Below are positions 37,192-46,730 of a stretch of DNA of 64,000 nt, one piece after another (position 1 is the stretch's first letter; every line of letters starts with the position of its first letter). The stretch is from an uncultured Psychromonas sp. (GTDB lineage: Bacteria; Pseudomonadota; Gammaproteobacteria; Enterobacterales; Psychromonadaceae). The stretch covers positions 1-64,000 of the forward strand of contig NZ_CANLFB010000016.1 of the NCBI RefSeq assembly GCF_947489755.1, given 5' to 3'. The translations under genes and the position numbers were made by a program. The notes below the pieces were generated by a model that did no database searches, had not been told where the DNA came from, and saw only the letters and a program-made list of their open reading frames with translations.

Positions 37192-38178
37192 TTATTGCAT
37201 AATACAAGCAGCTGAATGTGTCTCGCTTCCTTTTAATGTAAGGCTTGCCGATGCACAAGCTTCCACAGCTATTGGACAGCGAGTTCTGAAAACACAACCT
37301 GAAGGTGGATTCATCGGCGAAGGTAAGTCCCCTTCCAGCATTTGTATTGTTTTAGCACGTTCCAACCTAGGGTCAGGAATAGGTACGGCTGACATTAACG
37401 CTTTAGTATAAGGATGTTTAGGTTGAGCAAACAGTGTTTTACATTCTCCAAATTCAACTTCATTACCAAGATACATCACTAATACGCGATCAGAAATATG
37501 TTTTACCACTGACAGGTCATGCGCGATAAAAATTAAACTAATACCTAACTCTTTCTGTAAGGATTTAAGTAAATTAACAACCTGTGCTTGAATCGATACA
37601 TCGAGTGCTGAAACAGGTTCATCACAAATGATCATTTTAGGCTTCAAGATCAAGGCTCTTGCAATACCAATACGCTGACACTGCCCACCTGAAAACTCGT
37701 GAGGATAACGATTGATCACGTTCGGTAATAACCCTACTTTATCCATAATCTCCTTTACCTGATCTTTCACTTCAGTTTTAGATAAATGAGGATAAAAGGT
37801 ACGAAGAGGCTCAGCAATAATATCACCCACATTCATACGCGGATTTAATGATGCGAGTGGATCTTGGAAAATCATTTGGATTTCTTTCCGTTTCTCGCGC
37901 ATCGTTTCATCATTCAAGCTTGCGAGATCTTCCCCTAACCACACAACACTGCCAGAGGTAACAGGTACTAATCCAATAATGGCACGCGCTAAGGTTGATT
38001 TACCACAACCCGACTCACCTACAACCCCGAGTATTTCACCTTCATATAACTTGATATTAATGCCGTTGACCGCTTTCAAAGGGATCGGCTTTGCCCAAGG
38101 TAAAAGTGATTTAGAAGGAATATTAAATTGTACTTTTAAGTTTTTAATATCGAGAATTAATTTCTTTTCAGTTTCCAT
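37192..38178 (-). CDS. oppF: Oligopeptide ABC transporter ATP-binding protein OppF
   Basis: A 328-residue ABC ATPase. It has Walker [15 protein letters not shown], signature EFSGGQCQRIGIARAL, Walker B MIICDEPVSALDVSIQAQ, and the C-terminal Opp/Dpp extension with Cys residues (GCVFRTRCPIAVEAC) typical of an iron-sulfur or structural site. The ATG at 38178 shares a base with the oppD stop (TAATG). It pairs with OppD to energise peptide uptake. E. coli OppF is 334 residues. Confidence 0.95.
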   Translation of the reverse strand: METEKKLILDIKNLKVQFNIPSKSLLPWAKPIPLKAVNGINIKLYEGEILGVVGESGCGKSTLARAIIGLVPVTSGSVVWLGEDLASLNDETMREKRKEIQMIFQDPLASLNPRMNVGDIIAEPLRTFYPHLSKTEVKDQVKEIMDKVGLLPNVINRYPHEFSGGQCQRIGIARALILKPKMIICDEPVSALDVSIQAQVVNLLKSLQKELGISLIFIAHDLSVVKHISDRVLVMYLGNEVEFGECKTLFAQPKHPYTKALMSAVPIPDPRLERAKTIQMLEGDLPSPMNPPSGCVFRTRCPIAVEACASASLTLKGSETHSAACIMQ

Positions 38179-39143
38179 TACCAAGACTCCCAGTCAGAAA
38201 AACAAGCACGAGAACGATCCTGTGCAAATGGTGTTAATGCCGGTGTGCCATTACAAATATTTTCTATCGCTCGATGGCAACGATCTTGATAAGGGCAACC
38301 CTCTGGTAAATTGAGTAAATTAGGTGGGTTGCCAGGAATAGTGGGCAGCGTATCAGCCTCACTGTCTAAACGAGGAATAGCTTTTAATAAACCTTCGGTA
38401 TACGGATGGCTCGGCTGATAGAAAATATCTTCTACCGTTCCATATTCCATGGTTCTTCCTGCATACATCACTAATACTTTATCGCAACTGCCTGCCACAA
38501 CGCCTAAATCATGAGTGATCATAATAATGGCGGTATTAAATTGATGTTTTAATTCGTTCAATAGATCCATAATTTGCGCTTGAATAGTCACATCAAGTGC
38601 CGTTGTAGGTTCATCTGCAATCAACAATTTAGGACGACATAACAATGCCATCGCAATCATCACTCGTTGGCGCATCCCGCCCGAAAACTCATGAGGATAC
38701 ATATTAATGCGACTTCTTGCTTCAGGGATTTTAACTGCCTCAAGCATTTTTACTGACTCTTCAAACGCTTCTTTCTTACTAAGATTTTTATGTAGAATCA
38801 ATACTTCCATCATTTGTGCACTCACCTTCATATAAGGGTTAAGTGACGTCATTGGGTCTTGAAATATCATCGCAATTTGTTCAGCACGTACTTTATTTAA
38901 CTCTTTTTCAGGTAGGTTTAGAATTTCCTTCCCTTCAAACTTTGCACTGCCCGAAATAATGCCATTTTTTGCTAATAGTCCCATTAAGGCAAACACTGTT
39001 TGTGACTTACCTGAACCAGACTCCCCTACTATGCCTAAGGTTTGTCCTGGTTGTAGTGAAAAATTCAAATCATTCACTGCTGTGACATTACCATCTTGAG
39101 TAGTAAATTCGACGTGCAGATCTTTAACATCTAATAAATTCAT
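38178..39143 (-). CDS. oppD: Oligopeptide ABC transporter ATP-binding protein OppD
   Basis: A 321-residue ABC ATPase. It has Walker [18 protein letters not shown], signature [16 protein letters not shown], Walker [19 protein letters not shown] and the C-terminal peptide-importer extension with [15 protein letters not shown]. It is the fourth gene of oppABCDF, 19 bp after oppC, and overlaps oppF by one base. Confidence 0.95.
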   Translation of the reverse strand: MNLLDVKDLHVEFTTQDGNVTAVNDLNFSLQPGQTLGIVGESGSGKSQTVFALMGLLAKNGIISGSAKFEGKEILNLPEKELNKVRAEQIAMIFQDPMTSLNPYMKVSAQMMEVLILHKNLSKKEAFEESVKMLEAVKIPEARSRINMYPHEFSGGMRQRVMIAMALLCRPKLLIADEPTTALDVTIQAQIMDLLNELKHQFNTAIIMITHDLGVVAGSCDKVLVMYAGRTMEYGTVEDIFYQPSHPYTEGLLKAIPRLDSEADTLPTIPGNPPNLLNLPEGCPYQDRCHRAIENICNGTPALTPFAQDRSRACFSDWESW

Positions 39144-39162
39144 ATTCTGTTCCTCAATGCCA

Positions 39163-40065
39163 CTATCGGTCTTTTGGATCTAACGCATCACGAAGACCGT
39201 CGCCAATGTAATTAAAACAAAATAAAGTAATAACCATGAATCCAGCAGGAAAAGCTAATTGCCATATAGCGACTTCCATGCTTTGTGCACCTTCTTGTAA
39301 CAATGCGCCCCAACTGGTCATGGGCTCCTGTACCCCTAGCCCTAAAAAGCTTAAGAAAGACTCAGTTAGAATCATGCTCGGCACTAATAGCGTAGAGTAA
39401 ACGGCAACAATCCCTAATACATTTGGAATAATATGACGTCTAATAATGTTCCACTTACTCACGCCTGAAACGTGCGCCGCTTCAATGAATTCCTTACCTC
39501 GCAAACTTAACGTTTGACCGCGCACAATACGTGCCATATCTAACCAAGCAATGGCCCCAATTGCGACAAAGATAAGCACAATATTACGACCAAAAAAAGT
39601 CACTAATACAATCACTAAAAACATAAATGGAATGGAATAAAGTACTTCCAAAATACGCATCATAATACGGTCTACTTTACCGCCCATAAAACCAGACGTT
39701 GCACCATACACAGTGCCGATAACAACAGCCACTAATGCACCTAAAACACCCACCATCATTGAAACTCGTCCACCGATTAAAGTGCGGACAAAGAGATCTC
39801 TTCCTAAACTATCGGTGCCAAAAAAATGCACTGAAGATGGTGCTTGATGTAATGCATACCAATCAGTATCGTCATAAGCAAACTCACTTAACATCGGTAC
39901 AACTATCACCGCAATAATAATAGCAATGAGTATAAAAAGACTGAGCATAGCCGCTTTATTACGCATAAAGCGAATACGTGCATCTTGCCAAAGACTTCGC
40001 CCCTCAATCTCTAAATTGGCAGATAAATTATCAAGGATCTGCGTGTTTTTTTTCTTAATAAACAT
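39163..40065 (-). CDS. oppC: Oligopeptide ABC transporter permease OppC
   Basis: A 300-residue inner-membrane permease (E. coli 302). It has an N-terminal OppC-type tail (SLWQDARIRFMRNKAAMLSL), the periplasmic HFFGTDSLGRDLFVRTL signature and the EAA loop EFIEAAHVSGVSKWNIIRRHIIPN. It forms the channel with OppB. Confidence 0.96.
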   Translation of the reverse strand: MFIKKKNTQILDNLSANLEIEGRSLWQDARIRFMRNKAAMLSLFILIAIIIAVIVVPMLSEFAYDDTDWYALHQAPSSVHFFGTDSLGRDLFVRTLIGGRVSMMVGVLGALVAVVIGTVYGATSGFMGGKVDRIMMRILEVLYSIPFMFLVIVLVTFFGRNIVLIFVAIGAIAWLDMARIVRGQTLSLRGKEFIEAAHVSGVSKWNIIRRHIIPNVLGIVAVYSTLLVPSMILTESFLSFLGLGVQEPMTSWGALLQEGAQSMEVAIWQLAFPAGFMVITLFCFNYIGDGLRDALDPKDR

Positions 40066-40077
40066 AAAAGCTATCCT

Positions 40078-40998
40078 TTAATAACGAATTTTGGGATCAA
40101 CATAAGCCAATAAAACATCAACAATGGCATTAAATACAATGAACAATAATCCAATTAAAATCGTTATCCCCATCACTAATGAATAATCACGATTGAAAGC
40201 GGCATTAACGAATAATTTACCAATACCCGGTAAGCCAAAAATGGTTTCGATAACTACTGAACCGGTAATGATCCCAACAAAAGCAGGCCCCATATAAGAA
40301 ATAACGGGTAGCATTGCAGGTTTTAAAGCATGGCGAAGTACAATATAAGAAAAGCTTAGTCCCTTAGCTCGTGCGGTACGAATGAAATTACTATTGAGTG
40401 TTTCAATCATGCTACCACGTGTAATTCGAGCAAAAGTAGCGACATACATCATTGCCATTCCTAGCACTGGCAGCACCATATATTGGATAGAACCATCGAA
40501 CCAACCACCAGCAGGAAACCAACCTAAATTAATAGAAAAAATATAAATAAGTACAGGGGCAAGCACAAAAGAAGGCATCACAATACCTAACATTGATGTG
40601 GACATCATTCCATAGTCTAACCAAGTGTTTTGCCTCAAAGCTGCAAGCGTACCAATTGTAACGCCACAGATAAGAGAAAATATAAAAGCAAAGACACCTA
40701 TTTTTGCCGACACAGGTAAAGCCGCAATAACCAGCTCATTAACCGTAAAATCTTGATATTTAAAAGAAGGACCTAAATCCCCTTGAAGTACATTGGTTAA
40801 GTAAGTGGTGTACTGCTCAAATACGGGCTTGTCTAAGCCATATTTAGCATTAATATTTTGCATTACTTGCGGTGGTAGTTCTCGTTCACTAGAAAAAGGA
40901 TTACCAGGAGCAAACCGCATCAAGAAAAAAGAGACAGTGATTAGCACTAACAAAGTAGGGATCGCTTCAATGAATCTCTTTAAGATAAATTTAAACAT
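40078..40998 (-). CDS. oppB: Oligopeptide ABC transporter permease OppB
   Basis: A 306-residue permease, equal to E. coli OppB in length when started at MFKFILKRFIEAIPTLLVL (40998). An 11-codon upstream extension is open but would run back to the intergenic hairpin and is rejected. The EAA loop is FIRTARAKGLSFSYIVLRHALKPA and the end is YVDPKIRY. It lies 13 bp before oppC. Confidence 0.95.
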   Translation of the reverse strand: MFKFILKRFIEAIPTLLVLITVSFFLMRFAPGNPFSSERELPPQVMQNINAKYGLDKPVFEQYTTYLTNVLQGDLGPSFKYQDFTVNELVIAALPVSAKIGVFAFIFSLICGVTIGTLAALRQNTWLDYGMMSTSMLGIVMPSFVLAPVLIYIFSINLGWFPAGGWFDGSIQYMVLPVLGMAMMYVATFARITRGSMIETLNSNFIRTARAKGLSFSYIVLRHALKPAMLPVISYMGPAFVGIITGSVVIETIFGLPGIGKLFVNAAFNRDYSLVMGITILIGLLFIVFNAIVDVLLAYVDPKIRY

Positions 40999-41017
40999 AC
41001 GTTTCTCGATTGAATAG

Positions 41018-41084
41018 ATCATACTAAACAAGATTAAATTTGTTTAGTATGATTCAAAAATGAAAATGAGGGCGAGTCACCCTC
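41018..41084 (-). promoter_or_regulatory. Two hairpins in the oppA-oppB spacer
   Basis: A perfect 14-bp stem (ATCATACTAAACAA / TTGTTTAGTATGAT, 41018-41031 and 41040-41053) and a GC-rich 5-bp stem GAGGG/CCCTC (41068-41072, 41080-41084) lie between oppA and oppB. Neither is followed by a U-run. Such structures commonly protect the oppA mRNA 3' end so that the binding protein is made in excess over the permease; that role is inferred here. Confidence 0.7.
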
Positions 41085-41111
41085 TAACCAATTAAATAAA
41101 ACAACTAAGAT

Positions 41112-42743
41112 TTAATCTGCTTTGATGTAGATATTTTTAGAGTAGTTTTTATCTTCAGCATTATTGTAGAAATAACCGCCGACATGAGGGTTTAATAGAC
41201 GAGCTTTAACATATTGATAGATAGGGATAATAGGCATATCTTTCGCTAATAATGCTTCTTGAGCATAATATAGTTTCTGACGTTCTTCTTCCGAAGTACT
41301 TAACGTTGCTTGCTCTGTTAACTTATCATATTCAGCACTTTTGTAATGAATACCACCTGTCGTATTACTGCCCTCCATCAATGACGTAAAGGTAGAAGGT
41401 TCATTGTAATCACCACACCATGAAGCACGAGCTGCTTGAAAGTCACCTTGATTTTTAGTTTCTAAGTAAGTTTTCCACTCTTGATTTTCTAATGTCACTT
41501 CTACCCCTAATGTTTTCTTCCACATTGAAGCAATGGCAACTGCGAGTTTTTTATGGTTTTCACTGGTGTTATACAAGAAAGAGAATTTAAGCGGATTAGA
41601 TGCGTTATAACCCGCCTCTTCTAATAAGGCTTTCGCTTTTGCATTACGCTCTTTTTGCGTTAACTTAGCATAAGGGGGTAATACGGGATCAAAGTGAGCA
41701 ACAATTTCAGGCGTTAAACCATAAGCAGGTTTTTCACCTTTACCTAATAAGAATTTAGCAATGACATTTCTATCCACCGCATACGACACGGCTTGTCGGA
41801 CACGTACATCATCAAACGGGGCCTTATGAGTATTTAGACTGTAGTAATAAGTACATAAATCACCTTTTATCGTCAACGATTCTGGGTGTTCTTTTTCTAA
41901 ACGTTTAAAATGCTCATTAGGCACTTCATAGGTCATGTCAATTTCCCCCGCAAGAAAACGGTTCATTTCTGACACATAGTTTTCGAGTGGTAAATAAGTG
42001 ACTTTGGTTAGGACTGTTTTATCATTGTCCCAGTAGTTTTTATTAGGGGTCATTTCAATACGTTCATTGACCACCCATTTACTCATCACAAACGCGCCAT
42101 TACCCACAAAGTTTTCAGGTTTAGTCCATTGGTCACCAAACTTTTCAACGGTTGCTTTATGCACAGGCATCATGGTTGTATGCCCCATCATCATTACAAA
42201 ATAAGGAACAGCCGATGACAGTTGTACTTCAAAGGTAGTGTCATCAATTGCTTTAACCCCTAAAGTACTTTTATCTTTATTACCTGCAATGATATCAGAT
42301 GCATTCAGCATCGTTGTCATATCTAGGTACCATGAGTAAGGAGAAGCAGTAGCAGGGTCAACTGCACGTTGAAAGCTGTAAACAAAATCATCTGCCGTTA
42401 CTGGGTCACCATTTGACCACTTAGCATCTTTACGTAAGTGAAAGGTAAAGGTTTTATTGTCCGTCGTTTCCCAACGCTCTGCAACGCCAGGAATGGTATT
42501 GCCATCGGCATCTTGTGTGACTAAACCTTCTAACAGATCAAGAATAACATTTGACTCAGGAACGCCTTGCGTCTTATGTGGGTCGATAGAAGCAACTTCT
42601 GTACCGTTACCTTTTACGAACTCTTGTTTTGCAGCGAGTTTAGTACCGGCGGGTACATCAGCTGCAACAACGTTAAATGAAGAAGCGGCAAAAGAAAGAC
42701 CAAGTCCTAGCATTAATGCTTTTGTTATTTTATTTTTATTCAC
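41112..42743 (-). CDS. oppA: Periplasmic oligopeptide-binding protein OppA
   Basis: A 543-residue solute-binding protein (E. coli 543) with a signal peptide ending FNVVAA-DVP. Family-5 SBP segments are EVASIDPHKTQGVPE, WSNGDPVTADDFVYSFQRAVDP, VRQAVSYAVDRNVI and the C-terminal IPIYQYVKARLLNPHVGGY. It binds short peptides and delivers them to OppBC. It is the first gene of the operon, with an 81-bp spacer to oppB (start at 41031 in the longer frame) or about 113 bp to the chosen oppB start, containing hairpins. Confidence 0.96.
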   Translation of the reverse strand: MNKNKITKALMLGLGLSFAASSFNVVAADVPAGTKLAAKQEFVKGNGTEVASIDPHKTQGVPESNVILDLLEGLVTQDADGNTIPGVAERWETTDNKTFTFHLRKDAKWSNGDPVTADDFVYSFQRAVDPATASPYSWYLDMTTMLNASDIIAGNKDKSTLGVKAIDDTTFEVQLSSAVPYFVMMMGHTTMMPVHKATVEKFGDQWTKPENFVGNGAFVMSKWVVNERIEMTPNKNYWDNDKTVLTKVTYLPLENYVSEMNRFLAGEIDMTYEVPNEHFKRLEKEHPESLTIKGDLCTYYYSLNTHKAPFDDVRVRQAVSYAVDRNVIAKFLLGKGEKPAYGLTPEIVAHFDPVLPPYAKLTQKERNAKAKALLEEAGYNASNPLKFSFLYNTSENHKKLAVAIASMWKKTLGVEVTLENQEWKTYLETKNQGDFQAARASWCGDYNEPSTFTSLMEGSNTTGGIHYKSAEYDKLTEQATLSTSEEERQKLYYAQEALLAKDMPIIPIYQYVKARLLNPHVGGYFYNNAEDKNYSKNIYIKAD

Positions 42744-43605
42744 AATTAATTCCCTTACATGGTGATGAAATTATCTAACTTTTAAGATTTACTGGCGAAT
42801 GCAAATTAATAAAAACAGATAATAAAAATAATGATTGTTTAATGGCTAAACGTAAATAGACTTAGCACAAATACACATTGGATAGAGCAATTTGAAAGCC
42901 AACAGGTAAACTACTTCAATATCAACAACTTAATTTAAAGTCGTACGATAAGTGAAAATTTTCTCACCAATTTAGTGCAAAAACAAACGTATATAGTGCA
43001 ATATGATTGAAGTTAGTTGAGTATATTTCATACTCTCGCCCCAAAAGCTGACCACTTGGTTAACATTAATCCATAAACTATTAATATAAAAGCTAAAATA
43101 AGAATAAATATGTCACTTATGATTGAAGTCATATTCTAAAAAATAGTTTTGGTTGTTAAATAACATCACTTCCCATTGATAATATCGACTATAAAAGTGA
43201 GCTTTTTGATGCTTGCCAGGTAGTTTTATGATGGGATTTAAATAACATTTAAGTTATGCACTTATTATTTGAATCCAAGCAGTTAAAAAATACGGAGTAA
43301 AAGCGTTAATACATTCACTCTAAAGTGGTTTTATAGAGAAAGTGAGTGGATAAAAAGATAAATAAATAGTAGATAGCGAGACAGGGAAATAATTGATACA
43401 ACCTAATTATTATCATTAATATCATTAATATCATTAATATCATTAAATAAGTCAACACTGCCCACGACTCAACGGAGAGTCTATTAGGCAATGCATATTC
43501 AACAATACATTAATAAATCATATCGTTTTTTATCACGTGGTTTATAGCTTGGATAAGACAATCTAGTTTATATAGCCTAGTTTATAACCCTGTCTATAAT
43601 CCGAT
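42744..43605. other. Long AT-rich intergenic region upstream of oppA
   Basis: These 862 bases have no supported gene. They should contain the oppA promoter and a long leader, but I could not place them. A 9-bp tandem repeat lies at 43412-43447. No tRNA, riboswitch or recognised sRNA was seen. Confidence 0.5.
43412..43447. repeat. 9-bp tandem repeat, four units
   Basis: ATCATTAAT occurs three times in perfect tandem, followed by ATCATTAAA. A slippage-prone microsatellite about 670 bp upstream of oppA and 160 bp downstream of the NIF3 gene. Confidence 0.9.
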
Positions 43606-44361
43606 TTAAACAGGATTATCAATATCAATAAAGGTCACGTCAAACCCCATTTCAGCAGCTAACCATTCTCCTAATGCTTTTGCACCATAGCGTTCCGTAG
43701 CATGGTGCCCTGCAGCAAAATAATGAATGCCCATCTCTTTTGCAATATGCACGGTACGCTCAGATATTTCACCGCTGATAAACGCATCAATGCCTTGCTC
43801 TGCGGCGATGGTTATATAATCTTGTCCGCCGCCAGTACACCAAGCAATGGTTTTAATTTCAGGCTTTCCACCATCAATCCATAATGGTTCACGGTTAAGT
43901 TTTTCTGTAATTGTGTTAATTAATTCACTCGGCGTTACTGCTTGTTCAAACTTACCGACACGCCCTACGCTGCGTTTGTCCCATGGTTCTAATGGGCGGC
44001 GATCAGTGATCCCTAATAAATCGGCTAATTGTTTGTTATTACCTAATTCAGGGTGGACATCGAGTGGTAAGTGATACGCATATAAATTAATGCCGTTCTC
44101 AATTAACGCTTTAATACGATTATATTTCATTCCCACAATCTGTTGAGCTTCACCTTTCCAGAAAAAACCATGGTGCACAAGAATGGCATCTGCATTGTGT
44201 TCTATTGCTGCATCAATGAGTGCTTGGTTGGCTGTTACACCGGTAATGATTTTTTTAACTTGCTCACGCCCTTCTATTTGCAATCCATTAGGGCAATAAT
44301 CCTTGAATTGGTGTATTTCTAAGAATTGATCGAGCTTGTTTGCGAGTTTACGATTATTCAT
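43606..44361 (-). CDS. ybgI: NIF3/YbgI-type dinuclear metal-binding protein
   Basis: A 251-residue NIF3-family protein (E. coli YbgI 247): KDYCPNGLQIEGREQVKKI, the metal-binding VHHGFFWKGE, HLPLDVHPELGNN, ISGEISERTVHIAKE and HYFAAGHHATERYGAKAL, ending VTFIDIDNPV. The His and Glu residues of the dinuclear site are present. It is associated with GTP cyclohydrolase-like or damage-repair roles, but the biochemical function is unsettled. The start is set at 44361; a 12-codon upstream extension is open but not family-like. Confidence 0.92.
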   Translation of the reverse strand: MNNRKLANKLDQFLEIHQFKDYCPNGLQIEGREQVKKIITGVTANQALIDAAIEHNADAILVHHGFFWKGEAQQIVGMKYNRIKALIENGINLYAYHLPLDVHPELGNNKQLADLLGITDRRPLEPWDKRSVGRVGKFEQAVTPSELINTITEKLNREPLWIDGGKPEIKTIAWCTGGGQDYITIAAEQGIDAFISGEISERTVHIAKEMGIHYFAAGHHATERYGAKALGEWLAAEMGFDVTFIDIDNPV

Positions 44362-44464
44362 ATGCTTCACTTTTAAATAGAGGTCTTTATAGCCCAATAG
44401 ACATAGCGATTAAAGCTAAGCTACCAAAGCTAGGTAATAAGTCATGATAAAGAAGTTATTCCAG

Positions 44465-46225
44465 CTATTGAAGCTTTTTAACAAATTCAAATGCACCGAG
44501 ATCAGGTTGAGTTCCTTGATAGGATAAAGAAATCATATCGCCCTTTTGCCAAGAGATGATTTTATCCAACGTTAACATATTCGATTTTCGATCAATATTC
44601 ACAATGGTCGCGCTTTGTATGGTTTTATTGTCTGCTGATTGAATCATGATTTTATCACCAGATTCACCTTCAATACCCGCACCATCGTAGAAAAATTGAC
44701 TGTCTTGCACTTCAACTTGCAACCCTTTCCCACTATCACTGATAATCTTACTTAACATAACCCCTGCATCAATCATCGGACTATTCACTGAGAGTTGATA
44801 ATTGTGCTTAGCTTGATTAACAAACAAAGGATCTTTCGCTAAAGTATCTTTGAATTGCACAGGAACAAAGCTACCTTCAAAGTCATAAACACTCATTTTA
44901 TTTACAACTCCCCATAACCCGATAACTTGCTCGCTTTTGTCGCTGGCAATATTATTACGCACAAACCATTGGTCGCCTTCTTTCCTACTAAATAAAATCT
45001 GTGTGCCGTTTTGTGTATTACACTGACTTGCACCTACACCTTGGTTATTCCATAAAATATTATTTACAAATTGATTATCTTCAAATTTTTCTATCCAACG
45101 ACCAACCGCAATCCCTACACACCAATTATCATGAAACGTATTATTATAAATACGGTTACCGTAAGTATAAGAAGCTTCTGTGCGATAACTAGCAAGACTA
45201 AATCCCACATTGGTATGATAAAAAGTATTAAATCGAATAATGCCATGTTGTCCGGCATATTGAATACCATTGCCACCACTCGTTGAATAATAACGAACCG
45301 CATCTTTAAATATATTATGCTCAATGAGATTATATTGACTGGCATCTAATACTGGCGGGAGTTGCTTGAAACGTCCATTCCCATGCCAATCCATGGTTCC
45401 TTCTTCACAATCAAAGACAGCCCCTAGCTTTTGGTTTTTATTACTAAAGACATTGTTCCTAATAACATTGAAGCTACCACATTTAATGTTCCAAACATCG
45501 TGACCAGCAAGGTTCATTGTATTGCCTTCAACGAGATTATAATTTGAATGCACTAGCGATAATAAGTCTGTTCCTTTTTGAAAACGATTATTCACTATCT
45601 TATTATGGTGGCTAAACGCAACATATAATCCGCCACGTTTACTGGCATTCTTTCCATCATTATAAATAGTCGAACCTGTAAAAGTGTTATTTGAGAATAT
45701 ATTATGGTGTGCGTTTAAAAATCGTCCAAAGCCAATACTCTCAGTGACGGTAATGCCATTAACGACAATATAAGACGCTTCATCTAACCATATAGCGCCG
45801 TATGCTTGTCTTTGGTCAATTGAGTCCACGCCTTTAATTCTCACTTGTTCATTTTGATAAGCACTAAAACCAATATAGGCTTGTTGATTACCTGATGTAC
45901 TCACATGTAATGCTTGTTTATAGTCGCCTTTTCGTATTAAAAATAGCATTCCAGGCTTGGCTATTTCAGTGGCATCAGATAGTTGAGAAACAGACAATTG
46001 ATCGCCTTTGCCACATAGACGGGTTTCAGGATCATACTGCTGACAACTTTTATTTAATGCTGAATCAATGAAAATTGTTTCTGTAAAAGCGGGTAAGTTG
46101 AACGTATTTATCCATTGCTCCACGGACAAATCAACGGCCGGTTTAGCTTGTAAAGGAGCGATCATTAGAAAGTTAGTTAAAAGGCAAGTCGTGAGGAGAA
46201 TAGAAGAGTTTAATAACCGAAACAT
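44465..46225 (-). CDS. Secreted right-handed parallel beta-helix protein
   Basis: A 586-residue protein with a signal peptide (about 1-27, ending LQAKPA) and many PbH1-type repeats between about 150 and 430 (NKIVNNRFQKG, NLVEGNTMNLAG, NVIRNNVFSNK, NLIEHNIFKDA, GIIRFNTFYHT, NRIYNNTFHDN). The fold is that of polysaccharide lyases and related surface enzymes. A C-terminal small beta domain follows (about 480-580, ending PDLGAFEFVKK). The last segment resembles the 'DIGAFE' end seen in bacterial choice-of-anchor beta-helix proteins. Catalytic residues could not be assigned, so a lyase activity on polysaccharide is only a suggestion. Confidence 0.75.
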   Translation of the reverse strand: MFRLLNSSILLTTCLLTNFLMIAPLQAKPAVDLSVEQWINTFNLPAFTETIFIDSALNKSCQQYDPETRLCGKGDQLSVSQLSDATEIAKPGMLFLIRKGDYKQALHVSTSGNQQAYIGFSAYQNEQVRIKGVDSIDQRQAYGAIWLDEASYIVVNGITVTESIGFGRFLNAHHNIFSNNTFTGSTIYNDGKNASKRGGLYVAFSHHNKIVNNRFQKGTDLLSLVHSNYNLVEGNTMNLAGHDVWNIKCGSFNVIRNNVFSNKNQKLGAVFDCEEGTMDWHGNGRFKQLPPVLDASQYNLIEHNIFKDAVRYYSTSGGNGIQYAGQHGIIRFNTFYHTNVGFSLASYRTEASYTYGNRIYNNTFHDNWCVGIAVGRWIEKFEDNQFVNNILWNNQGVGASQCNTQNGTQILFSRKEGDQWFVRNNIASDKSEQVIGLWGVVNKMSVYDFEGSFVPVQFKDTLAKDPLFVNQAKHNYQLSVNSPMIDAGVMLSKIISDSGKGLQVEVQDSQFFYDGAGIEGESGDKIMIQSADNKTIQSATIVNIDRKSNMLTLDKIISWQKGDMISLSYQGTQPDLGAFEFVKKLQ

Positions 46226-46730
46226 CAGAAGTCCTTTTACTGTATTTAAGCAGCGAATGAATATCCAAAAGAGTAAATAACCTCGATTCCGGATAAGAAA
46301 AGCGATACAACACCGCTATTTAAGCGAATTGCTGCCGTTAAATTATTTCCTAATAATCCGTTATTGCTTCAATAATTTACTTTGAACTACGAAAAACTAG
46401 GAGCATTGTATAATAAAACCTTGTAGCCATATGATTTTAAATCACCTTTCGCTTCCGTTAACCAGAATTGAGGTTAGATAAAAATAGTGGAATCTGATTG
46501 ATGATCAAGATAGATAAACCCATTTTAAGATTTACAATATTGGTCTGAAGTTCATTATCGAAAAACAAAAGAAGCGTATTAAAAGTAACCACGTTTTAAT
46601 ACTATGAAGCAATCTATAAGAGTATAAAAAGTAAGGTGTTAATTCAGTAACACTAAACAACACCTTAGCCAATCTATTGAAAAAGGCCTTAAACAATAAC
46701 CTAAGCGACGAATCCTATTATCTTAAGCAC
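46226..46730. other. Intergenic region phoR / beta-helix protein
   Basis: This 505-base spacer contains the promoter of the minus-strand beta-helix gene and the phoR terminator hairpin (46633-46666). I see no other gene. Confidence 0.6.
46628..46666 (-). terminator. Probable terminator after phoR
   Basis: AAGGTGTT (46633-46640) pairs with AACACCTT (46659-46666), and on the minus strand the stem is followed by ACTTTTTAT. The loop is long (18 bases), so efficiency is uncertain. Confidence 0.5.
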
